Assembly (NCBI GenBank): GCA_001970955.1 | Contig: MPUH01000847.1 | Span: forward strand, 1 to 32,074 | Source of the DNA: Stentor coeruleus | Lineage: Eukaryota; Ciliophora; Heterotrichea; Heterotrichida; Stentoridae | Direction of reading: 5' to 3' | DNA length: 32,074 nucleotides | In this document: positions 10,201 to 18,894 of the stretch, in pieces | How positions within the stretch are numbered: position 1 is the stretch's first letter | How the letters are laid out: every line of letters begins with the position of its first letter | Translations under genes and position numbers: made by a program | Notes under the pieces: model-generated | Told to the model about the DNA's origin: nothing | Databases searched by the model: none | The model's input: only the letters and a program-made list of their open reading frames with translations

Positions 10201-12444
10201 TCCACAACATCTAAGTTTTCCTTCAGACATAATAGCAATACGATCTGCAAGTACATCAGCTTCTTCCATATAATGAGTAGTTAATATAATTATCCTTCCA
10301 GCTTTATTATTTTTTAACATATCCCACATATGTCTACGAGCTGTTAAATCCATTCCTGAAGTAGGTTCATCAAGTAAAACAATAGGAGAATTTCCAATCA
10401 AAGCAATAGCTAAAGATAGTTTACGTTTCTGCCCACCTGAAAAAAACTTCGTTTTTTTATGAGCTTGAGACAAGAGTTCAAGTTCACTGAGTTTTGCATG
10501 AGACATTTCTTTTATTGTATTTGAGTCTGTAATTCCTTTAAATATACAAAATAAATAAAGATGCTCATAAGCGTTTAGATCAGGGAAAAGAATGTTATGC
10601 TGAGGACATACACTAAGATTTTCACGAATACTTGATAGATTTTTGGAAAGGTAGTTATTATGGACAGTCATATCTCCTGATGATGGAGGAATCAAACCAG
10701 CCATCATTGACATTGTTGTGGTTTTACCAGCACCGTTATGGCCTAAAAGAGCAAAGATTTGCCCTTCATATATATCCAGGTTTAGGTTGTCAACTGCAAT
10801 TTTGTTGGAAAAACGCTTAGTTAGACCTCTAACCAAAAGAGCTTTTCCAGTTAGTTTTTGACCTTCTAAGTTTTGATCAACAGATTCTACATTATCTCCC
10901 CACATGACTTCTTTATCAAATAAATCTTCATTTGTATGGACCTTTTTAGCGCACCAGAACGCTTTTGTAAATAAAAAGTACCAAGGCTTTTTAACACCCC
11001 ATTCACTTGGCCAAACCACCTCTAAATATGCAGCTAGAGCTGACATATAAACAATATCTAATACCATAAGTCCAACATAAACAGCAAAGTTATAATTATC
11101 AATATCATAATCAATATTAGAATTCTGTATCCCCGTCACTCCTGATTCTAACTGAGCAACAACATTAGTCACTAAAACAAAACCAACAGTTGGTAATAAC
11201 GATGCTCCAGCTTTTTTGTTCATTGAAATCGCTGGGTCTGCTACTGCAAATGATACAAAGTAACTTCCAAGAAACAAAGGTACACCAACTAATACTGCGC
11301 TTCGAGACTTTGAGAAAAACATACTTAAAAAGATACTAAATGACAAGCAAGCCATACCAAAAAGCCAATAATATAAAAATATCAACCCACTATTAGAATT
11401 GGCAAATATATTCATTTGTATTGATATTATTGTTAATGCTATAGATACTATAGTGTATATAATAAAGTAATAGGTTATCCAAGAGAGCCAATAAGCTGTA
11501 TGTGTCAAGCCCATCATCATCATCATTTCTTTAGTTTTAGTTTCTTTTTCATGGACAATTAGCGACAAAAATCTAGATACAGGGATTAGATATGAAATTA
11601 TAATAAAAAACACTAGAGCCCCTTGAATTGCTACTAAAAAACCGTCTTCGAAATAATCGTCAAGTCTCATCGGAGATATAGTAGACTTAATAAATCCATC
11701 TTTTTTACCGAGTTTTTCCTTAAGCATAAAGTTATGGACTAAATTGTTCAGTGTTAAAAAACCATAGTCGTAAAACTGTGTGGCAAAGTCTGTTGGATTT
11801 ACTAAAAGTTTATTATAATCAGGATTGTCCAAATGAAAAATGTCGACAAAATCACCAAGTCGAGCACCATTTCCCGGGAAATTCTCAGTAACATTAAATC
11901 TAAAACTCAAATGGTAGTTTTTATCAGCTTTTTTATCTAAATAAACAGCGAAACATATCTTTTTACTATCTTCGTAATCACTTGATTCAACATAATCTTC
12001 AAGATCAGAAACGGTGGAGAAATTTATATGGTCGGTTAAAGTGTTTTCTGATAAAATTTTAATATTTTCAACCATGTAATTCGTGAAATCTTCTTTAATT
12101 TCAGCATCATTTGTTATGATTGAGTATGATAATGAGTGAATTTTATTATCGATAAAATTACTACATGATTGGAATGGTATATTGAATTCCTTAACTAATC
12201 TGAAGCTTTTAGTATTTGTTGTTGAATAATCTGATATATCAGGAGTTATAAAATAACTATCTGAGACTTGAGTTGCCCAATCTTGTTTATCATGATTAGT
12301 CCCAGATGCTGCAGTTCTGATAAGACCTACAATGACGATTAATGATATTGGAAAGAGGACTTCGCAGAGAGATCCAAAGATTTTCCTTTTCCAGAGTATC
12401 CAATTTTTAAAGAGAAGAGCTTTGTATTGACTCCAAACTCCCAT
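7264..12444 (-). CDS. ABCA-type full ABC transporter
   Basis: 1726 residues in one uninterrupted frame with the TMD1-NBD1-TMD2-NBD2 order of the ABCA family, usually lipid transporters or flippases. The first membrane helix is at about 25-45, a large extracytoplasmic loop runs to about 268, and helices follow to about 475. Next comes a PWYFLFTKAFWC-type motif typical of ABCA proteins. NBD1 has Walker A GHNGAGKTT (about 567), signature FSGGQKRK (about 667) and Walker B IVLLDEPTSGMD (about 690). NBD2 has GINGAGKTT (about 1363), YSGGNKRK (about 1462) and VIFLDEPSAGMD (about 1485). An acidic Asp run (about 855) lies in the linker before TMD2. Both ATPase sites look intact. The start is the first ATG (MGVWSQYKALLFKNW, the usual ABCA N-terminus), and the stop is TAA. 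Substrate cannot be told from sequence. Confidence 0.95.
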   Translation of the reverse strand: MGVWSQYKALLFKNWILWKRKIFGSLCEVLFPISLIVIVGLIRTAASGTNHDKQDWATQVSDSYFITPDISDYSTTNTKSFRLVKEFNIPFQSCSNFIDNKIHSLSYSIITNDAEIKEDFTNYMVENIKILSENTLTDHINFSTVSDLEDYVESSDYEDSKKICFAVYLDKKADKNYHLSFRFNVTENFPGNGARLGDFVDIFHLDNPDYNKLLVNPTDFATQFYDYGFLTLNNLVHNFMLKEKLGKKDGFIKSTISPMRLDDYFEDGFLVAIQGALVFFIIISYLIPVSRFLSLIVHEKETKTKEMMMMMGLTHTAYWLSWITYYFIIYTIVSIALTIISIQMNIFANSNSGLIFLYYWLFGMACLSFSIFLSMFFSKSRSAVLVGVPLFLGSYFVSFAVADPAISMNKKAGASLLPTVGFVLVTNVVAQLESGVTGIQNSNIDYDIDNYNFAVYVGLMVLDIVYMSALAAYLEVVWPSEWGVKKPWYFLFTKAFWCAKKVHTNEDLFDKEVMWGDNVESVDQNLEGQKLTGKALLVRGLTKRFSNKIAVDNLNLDIYEGQIFALLGHNGAGKTTTMSMMAGLIPPSSGDMTVHNNYLSKNLSSIRENLSVCPQHNILFPDLNAYEHLYLFCIFKGITDSNTIKEMSHAKLSELELLSQAHKKTKFFSGGQKRKLSLAIALIGNSPIVLLDEPTSGMDLTARRHMWDMLKNNKAGRIIILTTHYMEEADVLADRIAIMSEGKLRCCGSSLFLKSRYGVGYHLTMVKSQEAVKNSRQLENFVMGNVNSAKLMTDSHGEITFQLPSSSSSQFVEFFEKLDENLRTLGLISYSISATTLEEVFLRVARGSDENLDNKDEKQDDDDDFLFENEFVLADDRVRGSLFFDHFLTLIKKRAISSKRDFKTLLFEIFIPIILIIIGLSLMLIPSILTNYSAYELTLEKFDSVQNIIYGGDSKGTNLINIIKDSINIKSIDSKAKTCEATSDEVLNNINLQPKLISSYYFDSINSNLNQYSFTSFFDQKAYQAPAIVYNTMAEAILKSIDNDFQIKSYNHPLPITKEMNSFTGSGDGFTGSLIFSLGFSFIPTGIILFITKEREINIKHQHMISGVSLFAYWMANFIWDLIKHIIPTVICSIIIIAYQIDIYTDKKSSYGAMWMLLGLTGIASGPFSYFLSFFFKNHSTAQIFMLIISFVTGSCLPSAIFVMTLFESSRKAGKILSWIFKIFPNFCFGWGVLRVGSAKMFASLEETDILDAFDINSAGGCMILLGCITIFYLLLVILMELFESNPIFSKIFNIRKHVHPEVYEHDDDVDAESNLAESIDPKSVQVNVKKLSKSFKVAGRILTAVNELSFSVKKEECFALLGINGAGKTTTFKILTGEIPCDLGSAFIGGKNVSNELTEARKIIGYCPQFDALTDNLTGKEHLEVYAHIKGIPKNKIKEQVDYILKCMDLEQYANVLSGTYSGGNKRKLSVAMALIGNPSVIFLDEPSAGMDPEARKKMWKILGNIKKKKSAVILTTHSMEEAEALCDRMTIMVRGRLKCIGTSTWIKSKFGDGYELEVKIEIPRLEDVNMIINRFESYIGRENITLSNIDNCLGYIGLMYLRPYITNIGPGAGIFSNLHNDGFISKEALASWCLIENQGFFIKAWLEKEFVEVEIIEHYNLMSKFKLKRQFVKSIGYLFSVIEIGKVNMRISDYAICMTSLEQIFNRFAKKAELEEIEKMRMQG

Positions 12445-13772
12445 TTAAGAATTATATGTTGGCCATTGACTTTAATTATTATTAGAGAATATATATTGGA
12501 TTAGGAGGACTTAAATATTTTTTATAATTTTAGGGGAATAAATATATTTCCTGTCGTTTTTATGATTGGAAAGCATGATTAGCCTTGGGTTTATAGGGAT
12601 ATTTTTATTTGTTGAATTTATTTTATATGGAAGTATTGATTATTATAAAATAGGCAACATGGTTTAGGATGTTGGGAAGGTCTAAGGAAAAATTTTATTA
12701 TATGAAGTTTTTATTTGCCTTGATATTTGGAAAATTATTGGGTAATTTTTAGAAGAAGCTTATTTTATTTTATATACTCTAATATTCATATTATTTAGAT
12801 TTTTGATTTACGTCATTAGGTTAAAAATTGTATTATTATTAGAATTATTTATGTATAAGAGTTTATTATATCAAAAAAATATTGATTTNGTATTATTATT
12901 AGAATTATTTATGTATAAGAGTTTATTATATCAAAAAAATATTGATTTGAAATAAGTATTTCTGACTAGAACGGAAGATATTAGTGCGAAATATGTGTTT
13001 TAGAATGATAGAAAAGATAAAGGAAAATCAAATTATTCATAGGTTGTTCTGAGATAAAAAATTGTTTTTGACAATTAAAATTACAATCATTACAAAAAAT
13101 ATTTTATGATCATAGATCAAATTTCATTATTAAGTCAAGTTATGTGTATTAAAACTATTAAATGATTGATTATTTAAGGTATTATAAGTCGAAAGAATTT
13201 ATTTTGATGAAAAAGTATTTCTCTTAGGAAATATTACAACTATCATTAAAAATCTAAATTTTATTATCAAAAACAAGTATCTATCGTTAATTACAAAATG
13301 ATTTTCCAACTAAATTTGATTGTTTTTATTTTGATAATTTTATTTTTCACTTTAGTTTCTTAAATCTTTTCTAAATTGTCTTTTAAGATTCGAAATTTAA
13401 ATTAGTATATAAAATTATAAAAGAACTAACAAGCAAGCAAGCTATTAATTTAGAAATACCTAATATTCTATTAATTATCACTGATTTAAATTAACGTATG
13501 AAATATTTTTAAAATAAAGATATTATGATTTATTATATTAAATTTTATTGAACATTATATAGTTTTCCTCAAAAAACTAAGTTAATAATGCTTTTATTTC
13601 ATTTAACTAGTCATTAAATGCTTTAATTTTATTATACTTAAATTTAAACTTTTATTATAAATAGTTTTTATAACTATAAATATTATAATATGTCTATGAA
13701 GACTATAAATTTAACCTATTTTTATAAAATATGTTGCATTATAGAGTTAATATAGAAAATATATCAGCAATT
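12445..13772. other. Long AT-rich intergenic region
   Basis: The part next to the ABCA start is G-rich and C-poor on the plus strand (49 G and 12 C in 12481-12720). From about 12750 on it is almost pure A/T with no coding character on either strand. It contains the duplicated join around the single N at 12889. Confidence 0.5.
12830..12948. repeat. Perfect 59-bp duplication around one N (assembly join)
   Basis: Bases 12830-12888 and 12890-12948 are identical and separated by a single N at 12889. This is what results when two contig ends that overlap are placed side by side without merging. The true sequence probably has one copy. Confidence 0.85.
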
Positions 13773-14864
13773 CTATTTGAAACAGAAAAAATCTATTGTA
13801 CTTTTCACATTTCCTTTAAAACTTATAAGAACTTTAGCTATTTCATTAGGGGAAACATGAGAATTTGTTTTTATCTTACATATTTCTACCAGGTTTTCAA
13901 ATAACTCTTCGATTCTGTTTTCACCCATTTCTTTATCATTTCTTTTCTTACTTTTAATCATTGTATTTTCTAAAGATTTTAAAGGTTCTTTACCCAGTAT
14001 ATTATTAGTTGTTGTTTTTATATCAGGATCATCCTTCAAAACTATTTGTATAGGAACATTATCATCATAATTTATTTTTAAATCTGTAAATCCATATGTT
14101 CTACTATTTTCCTCAATAATTTTATCGAACCTTTGATCTTTTTTTATATATAAATCCGTATCTTCCTCCTTTTTCACATTATTTACCCAATTTTTTTGAT
14201 TAATCTTATCAGTATCATTTGATAACCTTTTTATTTTTAACATATTATTCGGTAAAATGGTTTCATTATAACAACTATTTATCTCTAAACTTTTATTATG
14301 TTGGTTTTTCTGATACTCTTTTACAACAGATAACGGTTTAGGTTTTTTAAGTTTTAAATCGTTTTTATTACATTTTTCGCTTTTATTAGCACTTGGGTTG
14401 TAAGCATATCTTTTAATAAGAACTTTCCAATGAGCTCTAAGTGAGTCTACAGTTCTTTCAGACCCTGTTTCTTTCTTATAATTATTCCAAAACGATATAA
14501 TTTTAGGGTTGCCAAAATGTGTTAGCACATATTTACTTATATCATTATCTTCTTGATCTGTATATGGAGCTCTGATTGCATAGTTTGATTTATATGTTTT
14601 AGCAACACTTAATGAATAGTTTTGTATAGGCTGAAGATTTTTTAATGCTACAGAGTCATAGATGAATTTATAAGATATTGGCTCGTATTCTGAATAATTT
14701 TTAACTACATAATTTATGTCGTATGGAAGGAGTAAAATCACACCTTTTTCGTATTTGTTTAGAAAGATACCACCATTTGCTTCTATAAGGTTTTTGACTT
14801 CGTCTTTTTCTATGCATTCGCACAATGTGAATTTTAGAGGGGAAGATCCAATTTTGAATAACAT
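13773..14864 (-). CDS. RAP1: Rap1/TERF2IP-like telomere protein (BRCT-Myb-RCT)
   Basis: 363 residues. Residues 1-88 resemble the BRCT domain of vertebrate RAP1: LF..GSS.L.F near the start, a GG followed by E-x-GVILLLP, then I-S-x3-I-x-DSV and a closing Y-S-L. Residues 97-153 look like the RAP1 Myb domain (YTDQEDNDISKYV, then W, then TVDSLRAHWKVLIKR). A long Lys/Asn-rich linker leads to residues about 317-363 (LFENLVEICKI, SPNEIAKVLISFKGNVKSTI), which match the helices of the RAP1 C-terminal protein-interaction domain. The order and approximate spacing agree with the family, whose role is to bind a telomere duplex-binding partner or DNA and control telomere length and silencing. The C-terminal domain stops after about three helices, so it is shorter than in human. 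The stop is TAG and no intron was seen. The assignment is inferred from domain order and remembered motifs. Confidence 0.65.
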   Translation of the reverse strand: MLFKIGSSPLKFTLCECIEKDEVKNLIEANGGIFLNKYEKGVILLLPYDINYVVKNYSEYEPISYKFIYDSVALKNLQPIQNYSLSVAKTYKSNYAIRAPYTDQEDNDISKYVLTHFGNPKIISFWNNYKKETGSERTVDSLRAHWKVLIKRYAYNPSANKSEKCNKNDLKLKKPKPLSVVKEYQKNQHNKSLEINSCYNETILPNNMLKIKRLSNDTDKINQKNWVNNVKKEEDTDLYIKKDQRFDKIIEENSRTYGFTDLKINYDDNVPIQIVLKDDPDIKTTTNNILGKEPLKSLENTMIKSKKRNDKEMGENRIEELFENLVEICKIKTNSHVSPNEIAKVLISFKGNVKSTIDFFCFK

Positions 14865-15364
14865 TATAAGTTTAAATTTTATATTTATGAGCTAATTATA
14901 TACTGTATTACTGGGTAAAAAGATACTAGGTAGTTTTATATACCTTATCCTGATTATAATAATTTTTATTTATTTTAGAATAGAACTTTATAAATACTTA
15001 AGATATTAAAGTAGTACTAAACTACTAAATGCAAGCAGCAGAGAATCTTATAAAATAATAAGGTTTTTAATTTTTAATATTAATGATACCTGGAATCTAT
15101 CTTATTAGCAACACCTGTCTTAAAGAGTTAAGATCGGATATTAATCTTAGTAAACATTTTTTCCATGCTAAATAAATAACCTTTTATATAATATAATTAC
15201 TCAATAAATCATAATCAAGCCCCACCTTAAATTCTTCAACAAACCAAAAACAATAAAAAAATCTCACATTAAAACCAATACCCATCTTAATCCCTCCCTT
15301 ATTATCAAAACCTAATTTTTTCACAACTTCACATTTGCTTATCCTTAATATATACATCTAAAAA
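14865..15364. other. Intergenic between Rap1-like start and seven-TM gene stop
   Basis: The part near the Rap1-like start is AT-rich without evident signals. Positions 15220-15360, downstream of the seven-TM gene, are visibly C-rich and G-poor on the plus strand. No gene or RNA was recognised. Confidence 0.45.
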
Positions 15365-16666
15365 TTATTCTATTTTACCTACAACGTACTTATTCCTCGG
15401 TAAGCACACAACCACCATAACCCCATCTTCACATTCATCATTAGATTCATAAAAAGGTAAAACCCTTCTAAAGCTAGGCCTGCTATCAAATTCTACACTA
15501 AAAAACCTGCCCATATTTCTAGCTCTATATAAATAAAATATCCCTCCAATAGACACCATCTCAATAATTTCATGAAAAAAACACGACATAGAAATAGTCT
15601 GATAATCTAATTTCGAATAAGGGTCATCCATACCTTCAAAATTTATATACACCAAGTATTCTTCAATAAAATACCCACATGTTAAACTACAAAGAATCAT
15701 AAACAAAAACCTTTTGTTTTTTGTTACAGGGATAAGCAAATCCATTCCAGTTTCTCTCATGACTTGTAGTTGAGAATTCAAACTTTTTATTGTCTGCATA
15801 GCAAATCCTATATAATGAGTTATAACTAGAAGGTACATGACCATAGTAGCTGAACCAATACCATAGCCAATAATATTCAAAGCACTGTCAAAGATGTAGA
15901 TAATAATTACGACTATAATCAAATAATTGAATTCCTTACGGTCCATAGTGTTCATAACCAATAACCAGCCCTTGCTCAAAAGAAGCAAGTAAGCAAAAAA
16001 TGCGGTTTCATACAAAGAACGCGTCTGCTTTTTGAACAATTCTAGGATTTCTTCTGTCACTATTTTTTCGAATGGACAGAATGTATAAATCAGCATATGG
16101 GCAGTTAGGTTTAGTGCTTTAAAGATCAGAATCGCAGTTGAAAATTTGTGAAAAAGCTCTGCGTGAGCACTGTTTATATGAGAGTTGTTGTAAACCCATA
16201 GAATAATCCCTAATCCCCATAGGATAAGGCTGATTGTGATAATTTTTATAGTTGATGTATACTCTTCACAGTGAACTATATAGAAATTACAGTCGTAGTC
16301 GTAAAGAATTCGCATGCTTGTATCGGATGTGTTTATAAGTCCTAAAGAATGCTGTTCAGATATCTCAAATACCGGAATTGTGATATTAACAGAGTGGTGG
16401 GTGTTAGATATAACTATAGCGGCTGATGCATTTAAATTGGTAATGTTTACGCCAATATTCGACACATCAGCAAGGATAACAACTTTATCAGTACATTTGC
16501 GATTATACTCAATATCTTTGCATATAGTAAAATTCAGATCGAGAGGCCAGTTTTTTATTCCACTCACAGCACGTATTTGTCCGTAAAATTTTAATGATGG
16601 GCTAAGAGTGATATTCCCAACCCATTCGCTTGCCACTATTAGCAACTTAGTTATCAGGATTATCAT
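15365..16666 (-). CDS. Seven-TM membrane protein with PA-like luminal domain (GOST-like)
   Basis: 433 residues with an N-terminal signal-like segment (1-13), an extracytoplasmic domain to about 140, and seven predicted membrane helices at about 142-159, 176-196, 220-237, 248-269, 272-292, 318-340 and 357-380. The first part has several N-glycosylation sequons (NIT, NFT, NAS, NTS) and a stretch KVVILADV...NASAAIVISN...IPVFEIS that recalls the protease-associated (PA) fold. The layout of a luminal domain, seven helices and a cytosolic tail, with KGWLLVMNTMDRKEF after TM3, resembles GPR107/GPR108-type GOST proteins of the secretory pathway. The role may be trafficking or cargo recognition, but this is inference. 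It is divergent from the ankyrin gene, with 174 nt between the two ATGs. Confidence 0.7.
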   Translation of the reverse strand: MIILITKLLIVASEWVGNITLSPSLKFYGQIRAVSGIKNWPLDLNFTICKDIEYNRKCTDKVVILADVSNIGVNITNLNASAAIVISNTHHSVNITIPVFEISEQHSLGLINTSDTSMRILYDYDCNFYIVHCEEYTSTIKIITISLILWGLGIILWVYNNSHINSAHAELFHKFSTAILIFKALNLTAHMLIYTFCPFEKIVTEEILELFKKQTRSLYETAFFAYLLLLSKGWLLVMNTMDRKEFNYLIIVVIIIYIFDSALNIIGYGIGSATMVMYLLVITHYIGFAMQTIKSLNSQLQVMRETGMDLLIPVTKNKRFLFMILCSLTCGYFIEEYLVYINFEGMDDPYSKLDYQTISMSCFFHEIIEMVSIGGIFYLYRARNMGRFFSVEFDSRPSFRRVLPFYESNDECEDGVMVVVCLPRNKYVVGKIE

Positions 16667-16840
16667 TTCACGTGTTAACAGATTATAATAACCTAAAGTT
16701 TTTTATAATGTGATCATATAAGATCATGTGTTTGTAAAAGTTTTGGGTGTTAAGGTTTTGTGTGGTTGAATAAAATATTGTACTAAGAATGCCGTATAAA
16801 ATAATTTATCATTTTTGATGTTATCTGATGAATAAATATT
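16667..16840. promoter_or_regulatory. Shared divergent promoter region, 174 nt
   Basis: Lies between the start codons of the minus-strand seven-TM gene and the plus-strand ankyrin gene, so it must carry both promoters. It is G/T-rich on the plus strand, fitting the C-rich sense-strand pattern for the minus gene but not for the ankyrin gene. No defined motif was identified. Confidence 0.4.
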
Positions 16841-17620
16841 ATGAGTAGACCAATGGCAAATAGAGGTAAAGTGGGTGTTAGAGGGAAGGTGGGTAATAGA
16901 GGACAAGGGATAGTAAGAGGTAATGTTCCAGTTAATCCTATGAATCCTTTTCCGAAAAATGATAAGTTTACTATGGGTAATGCTTTAGCTGAAATGCAAA
17001 GTTTAATATCAGAATATGAAGTCATAGAAGGACCTAAAAATGAAAGAGGTAAAATTGAACTCACTCAAAAAATAGAAATGGCTTTTTCGAGAAATGATCT
17101 TGGACTTATTCAAACTATTGGGAATTTACATAAAGAAGTATTTGCAGAAATCCTCAATATTTCTCATAGTAATTCATTACTCCATAGAGCATGTAAAAAA
17201 GGTAATGTTAAAGCTGTGGAAATTTTTATTAAACATGGAGCTAATGTGAATTTGGTAACTGCATCATTAAAAACCCCTCTTCATAAAAGCTATAATTATC
17301 AGGATATTGTTAGAATATTATTATGCTCTGGGGCTAAAACTAATAGTAAAGATGTAAAAGGGTTTACACCTTTGCATAAAGCGGCTGTAAAAGGGAATAG
17401 TGAGGTAATTAGAGAGTTGATAAGATTTGGAGGGGATTGGCATGCTTTTGATAATATAGAGAAAATGCCAGGAGATTATGTTAACGATAAAGTTATGAAA
17501 ATCCAGTATGAGAAATTTTATAACTGGCAAAAGTCTAAAGTACCACTTTTTATTTATCAACGCAGCTATCTTAGCAATATACCAGAACTGATATATAAAG
17601 AAATTCTGAAATTCCTTTAA
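16841..17620 (+). CDS. Ankyrin-repeat protein with RG-rich N-terminus
   Basis: 259 residues. The N-terminal 30 are basic and glycine-rich (NRGKVGVRGKVGNRGQG), an RG-type disordered segment that could bind RNA or nucleic acid. About three ankyrin repeats follow (residues about 108-210) with the family signatures SLLHRACKKGNVKAVEIFIK, HGANVN, KTPLHKS, GFTPLHKAAVKGNSEVIREL and RFGG. The C-terminal 25 residues (SNIPELIYKEILKFL) form an amphipathic helix reminiscent of F-box or SOCS-box-like tails, but that is only suggestive. Ankyrin repeats mediate protein binding; the partner is unknown. The start is the first ATG; M5 is an alternative. The stop is TAA. Confidence 0.85.
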   Translation: MSRPMANRGKVGVRGKVGNRGQGIVRGNVPVNPMNPFPKNDKFTMGNALAEMQSLISEYEVIEGPKNERGKIELTQKIEMAFSRNDLGLIQTIGNLHKEVFAEILNISHSNSLLHRACKKGNVKAVEIFIKHGANVNLVTASLKTPLHKSYNYQDIVRILLCSGAKTNSKDVKGFTPLHKAAVKGNSEVIRELIRFGGDWHAFDNIEKMPGDYVNDKVMKIQYEKFYNWQKSKVPLFIYQRSYLSNIPELIYKEILKFL

Positions 17621-18074
17621 ATGTTTAAGCCTAATAAACTTTATTAAAAACTAAATTTTATTTTTTTATACACCTTGTATCATAACAGTATTTCAATCTT
17701 GTAAACTTTTTTTCAATCAAAATTCCAATGATATCTTATAAAGCTGTAGAATCTTCTAATAAATTTAAAAAATCTTAGAGACCATAATGCATCCATTAGT
17801 CTTTTTTCAGTTGTCAACCACTATCACTGTGTAGCAAAAGAAACTAAAAAATATGCTATAAGTGTGTTACTTGTAGAAACCTATAAAGTTCGTCTTGATA
17901 TGAATTTTTTTTGCTGTTCAATTTGAAGAAGACCCTTAAAGTTTTGTTTCTTGACCTAACTTTATACTTTTCCAGTATCAAAGAAACATTTATCCTCACA
18001 TTCTTTTATAATCAATCAAAAACCTTATAAAGGTATAGTTTTTTATATTAAATCATGAGAAAAAAATGATAAAA
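17621..18074. other. Convergent intergenic region, nothing recognised
   Basis: 3' ends of the ankyrin gene (plus) and TMEM43-like gene (minus) face each other across 454 nt of AT-rich sequence. No gene, RNA or repeat was seen. Confidence 0.45.
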
Positions 18075-18869
18075 TTAAGTTTTTTGTTTGCTAGACTTTT
18101 TAAATGCTTTTATTTGATAAAATAGCCCTATAGCAGTACCTAAGATCCCACAAATTCTTGCAGTATATAAAAAGTTTTTAGGCTCTTTAGGGATCATTTC
18201 TATAAGGTCTTCTTTATCTTGAAGTCCTTCTTTGACAAAAAAAACCTTGTCTTTATATGGAATAATAAATCCATCTTGTTGCATACCTAAAACACTTACT
18301 GACATGTTATTTGGTGTATAAATATGAGATACTCGTAAATCTCCATTTACTGGTTTATAATTCCCTGATTTTCTTGTAAATTTTGATATGAAGTAGTGTT
18401 TTGAATCATGATAAATTGCGTAACCTTTCTTTTTCATTGCTTCTGAGAAACTCCTTGGAATCATTTCTACGGGTAATGTCCATTTAGTTTGTAGTGAATT
18501 GACTATTTGTTCGCTAACTTGAAATTGGGTTAGGTTATAAGGCCCTTTGGCTATTAAGTCAGAATTTTTTATTATGAAGTCTTTATCCTCTTCTTCTTTC
18601 CAGTCTTCGTCGTATTTTTCTACTTTTCTCTGTAGTCTCAGGCATTCTTTTTTTTTGTTGAACTCTGAGTCTAGCAATATCCCATCTCTATTAAGTATGC
18701 CAGAAACAAAAACTGGTTTACCATCAAGGCTATCATCTCTAACCAAAGGACACCTCAAGTTTTTTCTAACTTCATCAACTAAGCATTGCTGCTTCATTTC
18801 AGCCCAAGCCCAAAACCCTATACTTCCAATAGCTAAAAATGATCCTATAAAGTCTTTTGGTTCAGACAT
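18075..18869 (-). CDS. TMEM43-like (DUF1625) membrane protein
   Basis: 264 residues from ATG at 18869 (MSEPKDFIG). An in-frame ATG at 18890 would add seven residues but overlaps the zone of the upstream gene's end. There is one N-terminal membrane segment (about 8-24, ending WAWAE as in the LSWAE motif of TMEM43) and one near the C-terminus (GILGTAIGLFYQ). Between them lies a soluble domain with family-like motifs GKPVFVSGIL, LRLQRKVEKYDEDW and a GDLRVSHIY segment corresponding to VGDLRVSFSY in TMEM43. TMEM43/LUMA is an ER and inner-nuclear-envelope protein. This one is shorter than human TMEM43 (400 residues) and lacks the multi-helix C-terminus. The gene follows the TauE/SafE gene by only 14 nt. 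The stop is TAA. Confidence 0.65.
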   Translation of the reverse strand: MSEPKDFIGSFLAIGSIGFWAWAEMKQQCLVDEVRKNLRCPLVRDDSLDGKPVFVSGILNRDGILLDSEFNKKKECLRLQRKVEKYDEDWKEEEDKDFIIKNSDLIAKGPYNLTQFQVSEQIVNSLQTKWTLPVEMIPRSFSEAMKKKGYAIYHDSKHYFISKFTRKSGNYKPVNGDLRVSHIYTPNNMSVSVLGMQQDGFIIPYKDKVFFVKEGLQDKEDLIEMIPKEPKNFLYTARICGILGTAIGLFYQIKAFKKSSKQKT

Positions 18870-18879
18870 AATTATTAAT

Positions 18880-18894
18880 CTAACTAACATATAC
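18880..18894 (-). other. Candidate 15-nt intron spanning the TauE/SafE stop
   Basis: The minus strand reads GTATATGTTAGTTAG: exactly 15 nt, GT...TAG, with T9-A10 as in the three proven introns, but position 4 is T rather than A and position 11 is G. Removing it moves the TauE stop to 18875-18877, leaving 5 nt before the next ATG. This is not proven by frame. Confidence 0.3.

Noticed and set aside
18867..18894. TauE/SafE and TMEM43-like genes as one fused protein
   Set aside because: The two frames differ by two positions and a 15-nt intron does not change phase; no 16- or 17-nt intron fits.
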